Positions 8,979 to 15,856 of a DNA stretch of 64,000 nucleotides are shown one piece after another; position 1 is the stretch's first letter; the number at the start of each line of letters is the position of its first letter. Under the pieces are notes generated by a model. That model was given only the letters and a program-made list of their open reading frames with translations, ran no database searches and was not told where the DNA came from. The DNA comes from Streptomyces jeddahensis (lineage in GTDB: Bacteria; Actinomycetota; Actinomycetes; Streptomycetales; Streptomycetaceae), in assembly GCF_001642995.1 (NCBI RefSeq), contig NZ_LOHS01000097.1, positions 1-64,000 of the forward strand. Direction: 5' to 3'. Position numbers and translations under genes: made by a program.

Positions 8979-10201
8979 AGCGCATCGGCCCCTGGAGCGT
9001 GACGAGGAGACCCGGCCGCCTCGCCTCCGGCCTCCTGGCCGCCCCCCTCGCCTTCGCCCTCGCCCTGCTGCCCGCCACCGCGGCGCACGCCGACACCATC
9101 CGCGCGCAGCAGTGGGGCCTGGAGGCGCTCCACACCCAGCAGGCATGGCGCACGACGAAGGGCAAGGGCATAACCGTCGCCGTCCTGGACACCGGTGTGG
9201 ACGCGACGCACCCCGACCTCGTGGGCAACGTCCTGAAGGGCAAGGACCTGGTCGGCTTCGGCGCCAAGCGAGGCGAGCAGTCCTGGGCCGAGCACGGCAC
9301 CGCCATGGCCGGGATCATCGCAGGCCACGGACACGGCGCGGGCAACGCCGACGGTGTGCTCGGCGTCGCTCCGGAGGCCAAGATCCTCCCGGTCCGGGTG
9401 ATCCTGGAGGACGGCGACCCGGCCCGCAAAAAGGCCCGCGCCACCCGCGGCAATGCCCTCGCCGAGGGCATCCGCTGGGCCGCCGACCACGGCGCCGACG
9501 TCATCAACCTCTCGCTGGGCGACGACTCCAAGTCGGCTCACCCCGATCCGTCGGAGGACGCCGCCGTCCAGTACGCGCTGAAGAAGGGCGCCGTCGTCGT
9601 CGCCTCAGCCGGCAACGGCGGCGAGGAGGGCGACCACATCTCGTACCCCGCCGCCTACCCCGGCGTGATCGCCGTGACCGCCGTCGACCGCTACGGCACG
9701 CGCGCGTCGTTCTCCACTCGCCGCTGGTACGCGACGGTCAGCGCACCCGGCATGGACGTCGTCATCGCCAACCCGGACCGCGACTACTACAACGGCTGGG
9801 GCACGAGCGCCGCATCGGCCTTCGTCTCCGGCGCCGTCGCGCTCATCCGCGCCGCCCACCCCGGACTCGACCCCGCCCAGATCAAACAGCTCCTAGAGGA
9901 CACCGCCCGCAACTCTCCGGCCGGCGGCCGCGACGACTCCCGCGGCTTCGGCCTCATCGACCCCGCCGCCGCCATCCGCAAGGGCGCCGACGTCCCGCAG
10001 GACGACCTGCGTGCGGTGGCCTACGGCAGGAAGTACTTCGGCCCTGGCCCGACCGAGTCCGAGGACGACGGCTCGGCGGCCTGGGCCGGCCCGCTGGCAG
10101 GCGGCCTGGGCGCCGTGCTGCTGGCGGCAGCGGTGGTGCTGTGGCGGGGACGAGGAGGAGGCCGCCTGAGCTTCCGCCCGGGCCGGCGCCTGGGCGGCTG
10201 A
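8975..10201 (+). CDS. Membrane-anchored S8 subtilase (mycosin-like)
   Basis: This 408-residue secreted serine protease has a signal peptide (about residues 1-39, hydrophobic core then ATAAHAD). The catalytic triad is Asp72 (VLDTGVD), His107 (EHGTAMAG) and Ser278 (GTSAASAFVSG). A C-terminal transmembrane helix (about 370-390) is followed by a basic tail. This architecture matches mycosins of type VII secretion, but no EccB/C/D/E or WXG100 gene is nearby. It is translationally coupled to the upstream membrane protein by an ATGA overlap. No long pro-domain is evident, since the mature part begins within about 10 residues of the signal peptide. The substrate is unknown; the neighbour is a natural candidate partner or substrate. 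Confidence 0.88.
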   Translation: MKRIGPWSVTRRPGRLASGLLAAPLAFALALLPATAAHADTIRAQQWGLEALHTQQAWRTTKGKGITVAVLDTGVDATHPDLVGNVLKGKDLVGFGAKRGEQSWAEHGTAMAGIIAGHGHGAGNADGVLGVAPEAKILPVRVILEDGDPARKKARATRGNALAEGIRWAADHGADVINLSLGDDSKSAHPDPSEDAAVQYALKKGAVVVASAGNGGEEGDHISYPAAYPGVIAVTAVDRYGTRASFSTRRWYATVSAPGMDVVIANPDRDYYNGWGTSAASAFVSGAVALIRAAHPGLDPAQIKQLLEDTARNSPAGGRDDSRGFGLIDPAAAIRKGADVPQDDLRAVAYGRKYFGPGPTESEDDGSAAWAGPLAGGLGAVLLAAAVVLWRGRGGGRLSFRPGRRLGG

Positions 10202-10264
10202 CCGCGGCACGCCGCGACATGCCGCCTGCGGGTGCCCTCCGACGGCTCGATAGGGTCGGTGGTT

Positions 10265-10996
10265 GTGGCGAACAAGAACATCCCGGACCCCGGTTTCTCC
10301 GACGACGACGGCTCGGCCGACCCCGCGCTGAGCGCCGCGCTCGCCGCCTGGGCCGAGGACCGGAAGGCCGAGCAGCCGGTATTGGAGGCCCTCAAGGGGG
10401 CCCGCCTGCTGGTCCCCGTCGTCGCCATGCTCGGCGAGGTCGAGGAGGACGAGAACGGGCTGCGCCGCGAGAAGACCAGCGACATGGCCGTGCCCACGCT
10501 CAAGGCGGGCTCGCGCACGGCGCTGCCCGCCTTCACCTCCACCGAGTCGCTGGCCCGGTGGGACCCGGCCGCCCGCCCCGTCGCCGTCCCCCTGCACCAG
10601 GCGCTCCAGGCCGCGGCCCACGAAAAGGCCGACACGATCGTGCTGGACCTCGCAGGCCCCGTACCGTACGAGCTCACCGGCGCAGCCCTGCTCGCCCTCG
10701 CCGAGGGCCGCACCAGCACCGATCCCCTCGCCGATCCCGCCGTCACCGAAGCGGTGCGCGCCGTCGTCGCCGCCGAGCCCGCGGTCCTCCGCGCCCACCT
10801 GGGCCCCGGCACCGCCGACGGCACCCTGGCCCTCGTCCTCGATCCCTCCGCCGCACCGGCAGAGGCGGCCCGGCGCGTCGCCGAGCGCCTGGCCGCCGAC
10901 GACACGCTGAGGGCCCGCCTGGTCCGCGGCCTCGATCTGGCAGTGCTGCCGACCGGGACGACACCACCGGGCGAGCCCTTCTTCGTGCGTTCCTGA
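10265..10996 (+). CDS. SseB-family protein
   Basis: This 243-residue acidic cytosolic protein is recognised as an SseB N-terminal-domain protein of actinobacteria. The core LPAFTSTESLARWDP (about residues 90-105) and the VPLHQALQAAA helix are typical. Start is the GTG at 10265, with AGGG about 9 bases upstream. It follows the subtilase by 63 bp on the same strand and could be co-transcribed, although no functional link is known. SseB proteins in enterobacteria serve enhanced serine sensitivity or secretion-chaperone roles; the actinobacterial ones are uncharacterised, so no reaction is assigned. Confidence 0.75.
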   Translation: MANKNIPDPGFSDDDGSADPALSAALAAWAEDRKAEQPVLEALKGARLLVPVVAMLGEVEEDENGLRREKTSDMAVPTLKAGSRTALPAFTSTESLARWDPAARPVAVPLHQALQAAAHEKADTIVLDLAGPVPYELTGAALLALAEGRTSTDPLADPAVTEAVRAVVAAEPAVLRAHLGPGTADGTLALVLDPSAAPAEAARRVAERLAADDTLRARLVRGLDLAVLPTGTTPPGEPFFVRS

Positions 10997-11029
10997 CGCC
11001 TGTTTCTGCGCGCCGTGACCGGCGACGGC

Positions 11030-11449
11030 TCAGCCGAACACCGGGCCCGTGTACTTCTCGCCAGGGCCCTGGCCCGGCTCGTCCGGCACCAGCGAGGCCT
11101 CGCGGAACGCCAGCTGCAGCGACTTCAGCCCGTCGCGCAGCGGAGCCGCGTGGAAGGAGCTGATCTCGGTCGCGCTCGCGTCGAGCAGACCGGCCAGCGC
11201 GTGCACCAGCTTGCGGGCCTCGTCCAGGTCCTTGTGCTTCTCGCCGTCCTCGGTCAGGCCGAGCTTCACGGCGGCGGCGCTCATCAGGTTGACCGCGACC
11301 GTCACGATCACCTCGACCGCGGGAACCTCCGCGATGTCGCGGGTCATGGCGTCGAAGTCGGGGGTCTCCTCGGCGGTCACCGGAGGGGCGGCAGCCGGCG
11401 CGGAGTCGGCGGGCGCCGAGGCGTCGGTCGTGGGGGTCGCGTCGTTCAT
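11030..11449 (-). CDS. DUF1844 protein
   Basis: This 139-residue protein has an Ala/Pro/Thr-rich first 30 residues followed by a DUF1844 helical domain (DFDAMTRDIAEVPAVEVIVTVAVNL, then a helix around DLDEARKLVHALAGLL). I took the ATG at 11449 (MNDATPT); an ATG at 11458 would add three residues. The gene sits upstream of and divergent from infC, a common actinobacterial arrangement, and converges on the SseB gene. Function is unknown. The short length and lack of catalytic motifs suggest a structural or regulatory role. Confidence 0.85.
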   Translation of the reverse strand: MNDATPTTDASAPADSAPAAAPPVTAEETPDFDAMTRDIAEVPAVEVIVTVAVNLMSAAAVKLGLTEDGEKHKDLDEARKLVHALAGLLDASATEISSFHAAPLRDGLKSLQLAFREASLVPDEPGQGPGEKYTGPVFG

Positions 11450-11844
11450 GCCCCACACGATAGGCCCAGCCGCGCGGGCCCCCGCCCGGGGGAGCCTGCC
11501 CGGAGCCCGGGGGCGTCCGGTGCGCGGTGATTAGCCCCGTACCCGGAGAGCTGCTAGCCTTGCGTAATGACCGGTCGGACACCGACGTGCCCGGCCCACA
11601 AGTGGAGGCTCCGAACTCCCACCTGACCGCCCTAGCGGGCGGCGGGTCACCGGTCAGGCGACGCGCCCTCGAGGCGTTCGCCCGATGCGCCCCGCTGTCA
11701 CGCGACGGTGCTCCGGTAGTGCAAGGAGCCCCGCATGTGATCGTCCGGGGCATTTTTCGTGCGCCGGCGCGGTTAGGTCCAACGAACACAGACGTTACCG
11801 CGGCTGTCCGCCAGACTGCCGCGCGGTGCTACCGAGGAGGATCC
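11450..11844 (+). promoter_or_regulatory. infC 5' region: promoter and structured leader
   Basis: This ~395-bp gap has no credible gene. A candidate promoter is TTAGCC (11531-11536), an 18-bp spacer and TAGCCT (11555-11560), which would give a leader of about 280 nt before the infC ATC. The leader holds a GTGGAG/CTCCCAC hairpin near 11602-11621, a CCTGACC/GGTCAGG pairing (11622-11628 with 11653-11659) and an intrinsic terminator at 11728-11757. The frame upstream of infC is open but shows no IF3-like sequence. Confidence 0.6.
11728..11757 (+). terminator. Attenuator-like intrinsic terminator in the infC leader
   Basis: GCCCCG (11728-11733) pairs with CGGGGC (11746-11751), and ATTTTT follows immediately. 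U-rich terminators are scarce in this GC-rich genome, so this one about 90 nt before the infC start stands out. GGCTCC at 11607-11612 can pair with GGAGCC at 11725-11730, which overlaps the left arm and could act as an antiterminator. Confidence 0.6.
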
Positions 11845-12489
11845 ATCAGCGCCGAGCCCCGCATCAACGACCGGATTCGCGTTCCCGAGGTGCGACTTGT
11901 CGGTCCCAGCGGCGAGCAGGTCGGGATTGTCCCGCTTGCCAAGGCCCTGGAGCTTGCGCAGGAGTACGACCTGGACCTGGTCGAGGTCGCGGCGAACGCC
12001 CGTCCGCCCGTGTGCAAGCTCATGGACTACGGGAAGTTCAAGTACGAGTCGGCCATGAAGGCCCGTGAGGCGCGCAAGAACCAGGCGCACACGGTCATCA
12101 AGGAGATGAAGCTCCGGCCGAAGATCGACCCGCACGACTACGACACCAAGAAGGGTCATGTCGTCCGGTTCCTCAAGCAGGGCGACAAGGTCAAGATCAC
12201 GATCATGTTCCGTGGTCGCGAGCAGTCCCGGCCGGAGCTGGGTTACCGGCTGCTGCAGCGCCTCGCGGAGGACGTCCAGGACCTCGGTTTCGTGGAGTCG
12301 AACCCGAAGCAGGACGGCCGCAACATGATCATGGTCCTCGGGCCGCACAAGAAGAAGACCGAGGCGATGGCCGAGGCCCGTGAGGCCCAGGCGGCTCGCA
12401 AGGCGGAGGCGAAGGCCAACCCCGGCCGTTCGCAGAACGCCGCCGAGGAAATCGCCGAGGCCCCGGCCGAGGCTTCCGCCGAGGCCTGA
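11845..12489 (+). CDS. infC: Translation initiation factor IF-3 (non-AUG start)
   Basis: IF-3 binds the 30S subunit, blocks premature 50S joining and proofreads the start codon-initiator tRNA match. The 214-residue product begins (M)SAEPRINDRIRVPEVRLVG, with the N-domain to about residue 75, the linker helix YESAMKAREARKNQAH and the C-domain to about 175. An acidic Ala/Glu-rich tail (about 175-214) is common in Streptomyces. No ATG, GTG or TTG lies near the conserved N-terminus in this frame. The only well-placed initiator is the ATC at 11845, four bases after GAGGAGG (11834-11840). Rare start codons on infC underlie its autoregulation in E. coli. The gene heads the infC-rpmI-rplT operon. Confidence 0.93.
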   Translation: MSAEPRINDRIRVPEVRLVGPSGEQVGIVPLAKALELAQEYDLDLVEVAANARPPVCKLMDYGKFKYESAMKAREARKNQAHTVIKEMKLRPKIDPHDYDTKKGHVVRFLKQGDKVKITIMFRGREQSRPELGYRLLQRLAEDVQDLGFVESNPKQDGRNMIMVLGPHKKKTEAMAEAREAQAARKAEAKANPGRSQNAAEEIAEAPAEASAEA

Positions 12490-12502
12490 TCCCAGGACGC
12501 CA

Positions 12503-12529
12503 GTCCCGGGGGTCCAAGCGTCCCGGGAC
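12503..12529 (+). terminator. infC-rpmI intergenic hairpin 1
   Basis: GTCCCGGG (12503-12510) pairs with CCCGGGAC (12522-12529), shortly after the infC stop. There is no U-tract, so it may be an RNA-processing or partial-termination structure within the operon. Confidence 0.5.
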
Positions 12530-12571
12530 CGCCAGTCCAGGGATGTCAACCGATACACCTGACGCTCCCGC

Positions 12572-12595
12572 ATGCCCGGTTGAAAGACCGGGCAT
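12572..12595 (+). promoter_or_regulatory. infC-rpmI intergenic hairpin 2, upstream of the rpmI ribosome site
   Basis: ATGCCCGGT (12572-12580) pairs perfectly with ACCGGGCAT (12587-12595) around a TGAAAG loop. It ends 32 bases before the rpmI start. Its position would suit a ribosomal-protein binding site or mRNA stabiliser (inference). Confidence 0.45.
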
Positions 12596-12627
12596 CGGAG
12601 CGCCACTGACGAGGAGAGAACGGCGCT

Positions 12628-12822
12628 ATGCCGAAGAACAAGTCGCACAGCGGTGCCAGCAAGCGCTTCAAGGTCACCGGCTCCGGCAAGGTGCTCCGCG
12701 AGCGCGCCGGCAAGCGCCACCTGCTCGAGCACAAGTCGTCCCGTCTGACGCGTCGCCTCACCGGCAACGCCGAGATGGCCCCGGGCGACGCCAAGAAGAT
12801 CAAGAAGCTTCTCGGCAAGTGA
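12628..12822 (+). CDS. rpmI: Large ribosomal subunit protein bL35
   Basis: This 64-residue very basic ribosomal protein starts MPKNKSHSGASKRFKVTGSG and contains the HLLEHKSSRLTRRL core. It is the middle gene of the classical IF3-L35-L20 operon and assembles into the 50S subunit. The ATG follows a GAGGAGAG site. Length is exactly as expected for the family. Confidence 0.98.
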   Translation: MPKNKSHSGASKRFKVTGSGKVLRERAGKRHLLEHKSSRLTRRLTGNAEMAPGDAKKIKKLLGK

Positions 12823-12828
12823 CGTCGT

Positions 12829-12849
12829 GGCCCCCGATGACCGGGGGCC
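12829..12849 (+). promoter_or_regulatory. rpmI-rplT intergenic hairpin
   Basis: GGCCCCC (12829-12835) pairs with GGGGGCC (12843-12849), seven bases after the rpmI stop. It lacks a U-tract and may tune rplT expression or protect the mRNA. Confidence 0.45.
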
Positions 12850-12928
12850 GTGCGACGCCAGGACCGGGACCCATTCGATACCGGGCCGTGTGACGACACA
12901 CCACGGCCCCGCTACAAGGAGTTAAGAA

Positions 12929-13315
12929 GTGGCACGCGTCAAGCGGGCAGTCAACGCCCACAAGAAGCGCCGGGCGATCCTCGAGCAGGCCAGCGGCTAC
13001 CGCGGTCAGCGGTCGCGCCTCTACCGCAAGGCGAAGGAGCAGGTCACCCACTCCCTCGTCTACAACTACAACGACCGCAAGAAGCGCAAGGGCGACTTCC
13101 GTCAGCTGTGGATCCAGCGCATCAACGCCGCTGCCCGCGCCAACGGCATCACCTACAACCGCTTCATCCAGGGCCTGAAGGCCGCGGGCGTCGAGGTGGA
13201 CCGCAAGATCCTCGCCGAGCTGGCCGTGAACGACGCCAACGCGTTCGCCTCGCTGGTCGAGGTCGCGCAGAAGGCGCTGCCGAGCGACGTCAACGCGCCG
13301 AAGACGGCGGCCTGA
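12929..13315 (+). CDS. rplT: Large ribosomal subunit protein bL20
   Basis: bL20 is an early-assembling 50S protein that also represses its own operon in the bacteria where this was studied. The 128-residue product has the long basic N-terminal extension (MARVKRAVNAHKKRRAILEQ) and globular domain (LWIQRINAAARANGITYNRF) of the family. Start is the GTG at 12929 behind AAGGAG. It closes the infC operon, and a strong hairpin follows at 13340-13368. Confidence 0.98.
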   Translation: MARVKRAVNAHKKRRAILEQASGYRGQRSRLYRKAKEQVTHSLVYNYNDRKKRKGDFRQLWIQRINAAARANGITYNRFIQGLKAAGVEVDRKILAELAVNDANAFASLVEVAQKALPSDVNAPKTAA

Positions 13316-13339
13316 CGGCTCGCCGCCCCCAGCGCTACC

Positions 13340-13368
13340 GGACCCGCAGGCCTTGGGCCTGCGGGTCC
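13340..13368. terminator. Terminator after rplT
   Basis: A perfect 13-bp stem (GGACCCGCAGGCC at 13340-13352 with GGCCTGCGGGTCC at 13356-13368) closes on a TTG loop. It lies 25 bp beyond the rplT stop and ends the operon. Confidence 0.85.
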
Positions 13369-13414
13369 TGTGCGTCCGGGCCACCCCGACCGTGAAGGGC
13401 ACCCTCCGTCGTGG

Positions 13415-13487
13415 GTTGTGCACCCGTTCCTCCCCCAGTGCCTTAAGGGCCTGGGGGGACCCCCAGCAGAACGATTGCCCACAACGG
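13415..13487. repeat. Dispersed hairpin repeat A, copy 1 (with nested hairpin)
   Basis: The outer arms GTTGTG (13415-13420) and CACAAC (13480-13485) frame the family tail AGAACGATTGCCCACAACGG. The loop contains an inserted CCTCCCCCA...TTAAGG...TGGGGGG hairpin. Compare copies at 35576-35655 and 62567-62613. Confidence 0.75.
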
Positions 13488-13516
13488 ACGGCCTCGCGTT
13501 ACCCGAAAGTGAGTCA

Positions 13517-14380
13517 ATGCCCCCTCCCGAGCTGATCTCCCCCCGCTCGCCGCGTGTCTCCGCTGCCAGGCGGCTGGCCAGGCGCAACTTCCGCGGTAAG
13601 GATCGTCGGTTTCTTGCCGAGGGGCCGCAGGCCGTGCGGGAGGCCGTCCGGTACCGGACGGACGAGGGGCCCGCGCTCGTCGAGCTCTTCGCGACCGTCG
13701 AAGCCGCCGAGCGGTACGCCGACATCGTCGGTGACGCCCGGGCCGCCGGGGCCCGGGTGCATCTGGCGGCGGACGAGGTGATCGGGGAGATCTCGACGAC
13801 GGTCACCCCGCAGGGCCTCGTAGGCGTCTGCCGGTTCCTCGACACGGGCTTCGACGACATCCTCGCGGCCCGGCCCCGCCTCGTCGCCGTCCTCGCGCAC
13901 GTCCGCGACCCCGGCAACGCCGGCACCGTGCTGCGCTGCGCCGACGCCGCCGGAGCCGACGCCGTCGTCCTCACCGACGCCTCCGTCGACCTGTACAACC
14001 CCAAGGCGGTGCGCGCCTCCGTCGGTTCGCTGTTCCATCTGCCGGTGGCGGTCGGCGTCCCCGTCGAGCGGGCCGTCCAGGGGCTCAAGGACGCGGGTGT
14101 ACGCATCCTCGCCGCCGACGGAGCCGGGGAGGACGACCTCGACACGGAGCTGGACCACGGCACGATGGGTGGGCCCGCCGCCTGGGTCTTCGGCAACGAG
14201 GCCTGGGGCCTGCCGGAGGAGACCCGCGCCCTCGCCGACGCCGTCGTCCGCGTGCCGATCCACGGAAAAGCCGAGAGCCTGAACCTCGCGACCGCCGCCG
14301 CCGTATGTCTCTACGCGTCCGCCCGCGCCCAGCGGGCCGCCGGCGGGTGCCGCGCCACGGCACCCGGGCAGGCCCACTGA
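13517..14380 (+). CDS. SpoU/TrmH-family rRNA (or tRNA) 2'-O-methyltransferase
   Basis: This 287-residue SPOUT enzyme transfers a methyl group from S-adenosylmethionine to a ribose 2'-OH. An RNA-binding N-domain (to about residue 110) precedes the knotted catalytic domain. Its three SpoU motifs are visible: LAHVRDPGNAGTVLRCADAAG, AAWVFGNEAWGLPEE and VRVPIHGKAESLNLATAAAVCLY. Start is the ATG at 13517, with only a weak GTGAG-type site. It follows the infC operon terminator and a dispersed repeat and is therefore probably separately transcribed. The sequence resembles 23S rRNA methylases of the RlmB/TsnR type; the target nucleotide is not predictable here. Confidence 0.9.
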   Translation: MPPPELISPRSPRVSAARRLARRNFRGKDRRFLAEGPQAVREAVRYRTDEGPALVELFATVEAAERYADIVGDARAAGARVHLAADEVIGEISTTVTPQGLVGVCRFLDTGFDDILAARPRLVAVLAHVRDPGNAGTVLRCADAAGADAVVLTDASVDLYNPKAVRASVGSLFHLPVAVGVPVERAVQGLKDAGVRILAADGAGEDDLDTELDHGTMGGPAAWVFGNEAWGLPEETRALADAVVRVPIHGKAESLNLATAAAVCLYASARAQRAAGGCRATAPGQAH

Positions 14381-14462
14381 GGAACGGTGCGCCGGCGACT
14401 CGACCGCACGGCGCGCCCTCACAGGGTGTCGCCCTGTAACCGACGCCTAGTAGGGTGACGCA

Positions 14463-14515
14463 CTCGGGGGCCCACCCCCAAGCTCTCGACTACGTCGAGC
14501 AGGGGGTACCCCCAC
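14463..14515. repeat. Intergenic palindromic element ahead of the histidine kinase
   Basis: The stretch contains CTCGAC-TAC-GTCGAG and a GGGGGTACCCCC palindrome, preceded by GGGGGCCCACCCCC. I recall similar strings as common intergenic elements in Streptomyces. Only this copy is in the window. Confidence 0.5.
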
Positions 14516-14542
14516 CGCCGGTGCGAGAGGTGGGGTACGGGG

Positions 14543-15709
14543 ATGGTTGTCGGCACAGGCAGCACCGCGGAGGCAGGCAGGGCCTTCGCCCTTCCTTCCT
14601 GCGGCCCGGACGACTCCGATGGCCAGGACAGCCGGGACGATCTCGAGAACCTGGAGAACCTGGGACTCACCCCGGACGACCTCCCCGACGGCCTCGTCAT
14701 CGCCGACGAGAACGGCCGCGTCATCTGCTTCAACCGGGCCGCCGCCCGTATCACCGCCGTCAGCTCCTCCGACGCCATCGGGCGACCACTCGAACGCGTC
14801 CTTCCCCTCGAGGACCTCGAAGGGCGCCGCTGGTGGCAGCTCACCGATCCGTACGGCGGCCTCGCCACCCGGGTCGGCCAGCCGGAGCGCAATCTGCTGC
14901 TGCCGGGCGGCCGCGAGGTCCTGGTCTGCGCGCGGTACGTGCGCGCCGCGCCCACCGGACCCGTGCGCCGCGTCGTCGTCTCGCTCCGCGACACCGAGGC
15001 CCGCCGCCGTACCGAACGCAGCCACGCCGAGCTGATCGCGACCGTCGCCCATGAGCTGCGCTCGCCGCTTACCTCCGTCAAGGGCTTCACGGCGACGCTG
15101 CTCGCCAAGTGGGAGCGGTTCACCGACGACCAGAAGCGGCTGATGCTGGAGACCGTCAACGCCGACGCCAACCGCGTCACGCGGCTGATCGCCGAGCTCC
15201 TCGACATCTCCCGTATCGACTCGGGGCGGATGGAGGTCCGCCGGCAGCCCGTCGACATCGGGGCGGCCGTGGCCCGCCACATCCAGGCGCACGTGGCAGC
15301 GGGCCAGTCCGCCGACCGGTTCCTCGTACGGATCGAGCACCCGTTGCCCGATCTGTGGGCCGACCCCGATAAAATCGACCAGGTGCTGAGCAACCTGCTG
15401 GAAAATGCGGTGCGGCACGGCGAGGGAACCGTCACCATCGAAGTGGCGTCCGCGCCCCTCAAGAACCAGTCGGCAGGAACGGCAGTCACCGTGAGCGACG
15501 AAGGTCCCGGCATCCCCGAGGAGTCGATGGGCCGCGTCTTCACCCGCTTCTGGCGGGGCAGCAAGCGCGGCGGGACCGGCCTGGGCCTGTACATCGTCAA
15601 GGGCATCGTCGAGGTCCACGGCGGGACGATCACGGTCGGCCGCGCACCCGGCGGCGGCGCCCAGTTCCGATTTACGTTGCCCGTGGGCGCCCCGGCCTAT
15701 CTGCTCTGA
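14543..15709 (+). CDS. Soluble PAS-domain sensor histidine kinase (orphan)
   Basis: This 388-residue kinase has no transmembrane segment. A PAS domain (about residues 45-155, DGLVIADENGRVICFN) is followed by a HisKA dimerisation helix with the phospho-acceptor His170 in VAHELRSPL. The HATPase domain has N-box NLLENAVRHG, G1 DEGPGIP and G2 GGTGLGLYIVKGIV. It should autophosphorylate in response to a cytosolic cue and pass phosphate to a response regulator, but none is adjacent. It lies between the rRNA methylase and pheS. The ATG at 14543 follows a GGGG-rich stretch. Confidence 0.92.
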   Translation: MVVGTGSTAEAGRAFALPSCGPDDSDGQDSRDDLENLENLGLTPDDLPDGLVIADENGRVICFNRAAARITAVSSSDAIGRPLERVLPLEDLEGRRWWQLTDPYGGLATRVGQPERNLLLPGGREVLVCARYVRAAPTGPVRRVVVSLRDTEARRRTERSHAELIATVAHELRSPLTSVKGFTATLLAKWERFTDDQKRLMLETVNADANRVTRLIAELLDISRIDSGRMEVRRQPVDIGAAVARHIQAHVAAGQSADRFLVRIEHPLPDLWADPDKIDQVLSNLLENAVRHGEGTVTIEVASAPLKNQSAGTAVTVSDEGPGIPEESMGRVFTRFWRGSKRGGTGLGLYIVKGIVEVHGGTITVGRAPGGGAQFRFTLPVGAPAYLL

Positions 15710-15856
15710 GCCGGATCCAGCAGCCCGCGGGCTCATTCGCACACCTCACCCCCGTTAGACTCGGCCATTGGCACGTTTGTGTCCGCGTTCCTGGGCGACA
15801 GCGCCCCCCGAGTCGGGACGGGGCCTTCAGCCAGCCAATCGGAAGCACGGGAAGAG

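Noticed and set aside
8975..10201. Type VII secretion locus
   Set aside because: Only a mycosin-like protease is present; no EccB, EccC, EccD or WXG100 gene lies within reach.
11527..11844. In-frame extension of infC upstream of the ATC
   Set aside because: The sequence has no IF3 similarity, and it contains the leader hairpins and terminator. It would also give an N-terminal extension of over 100 residues not seen in IF3.
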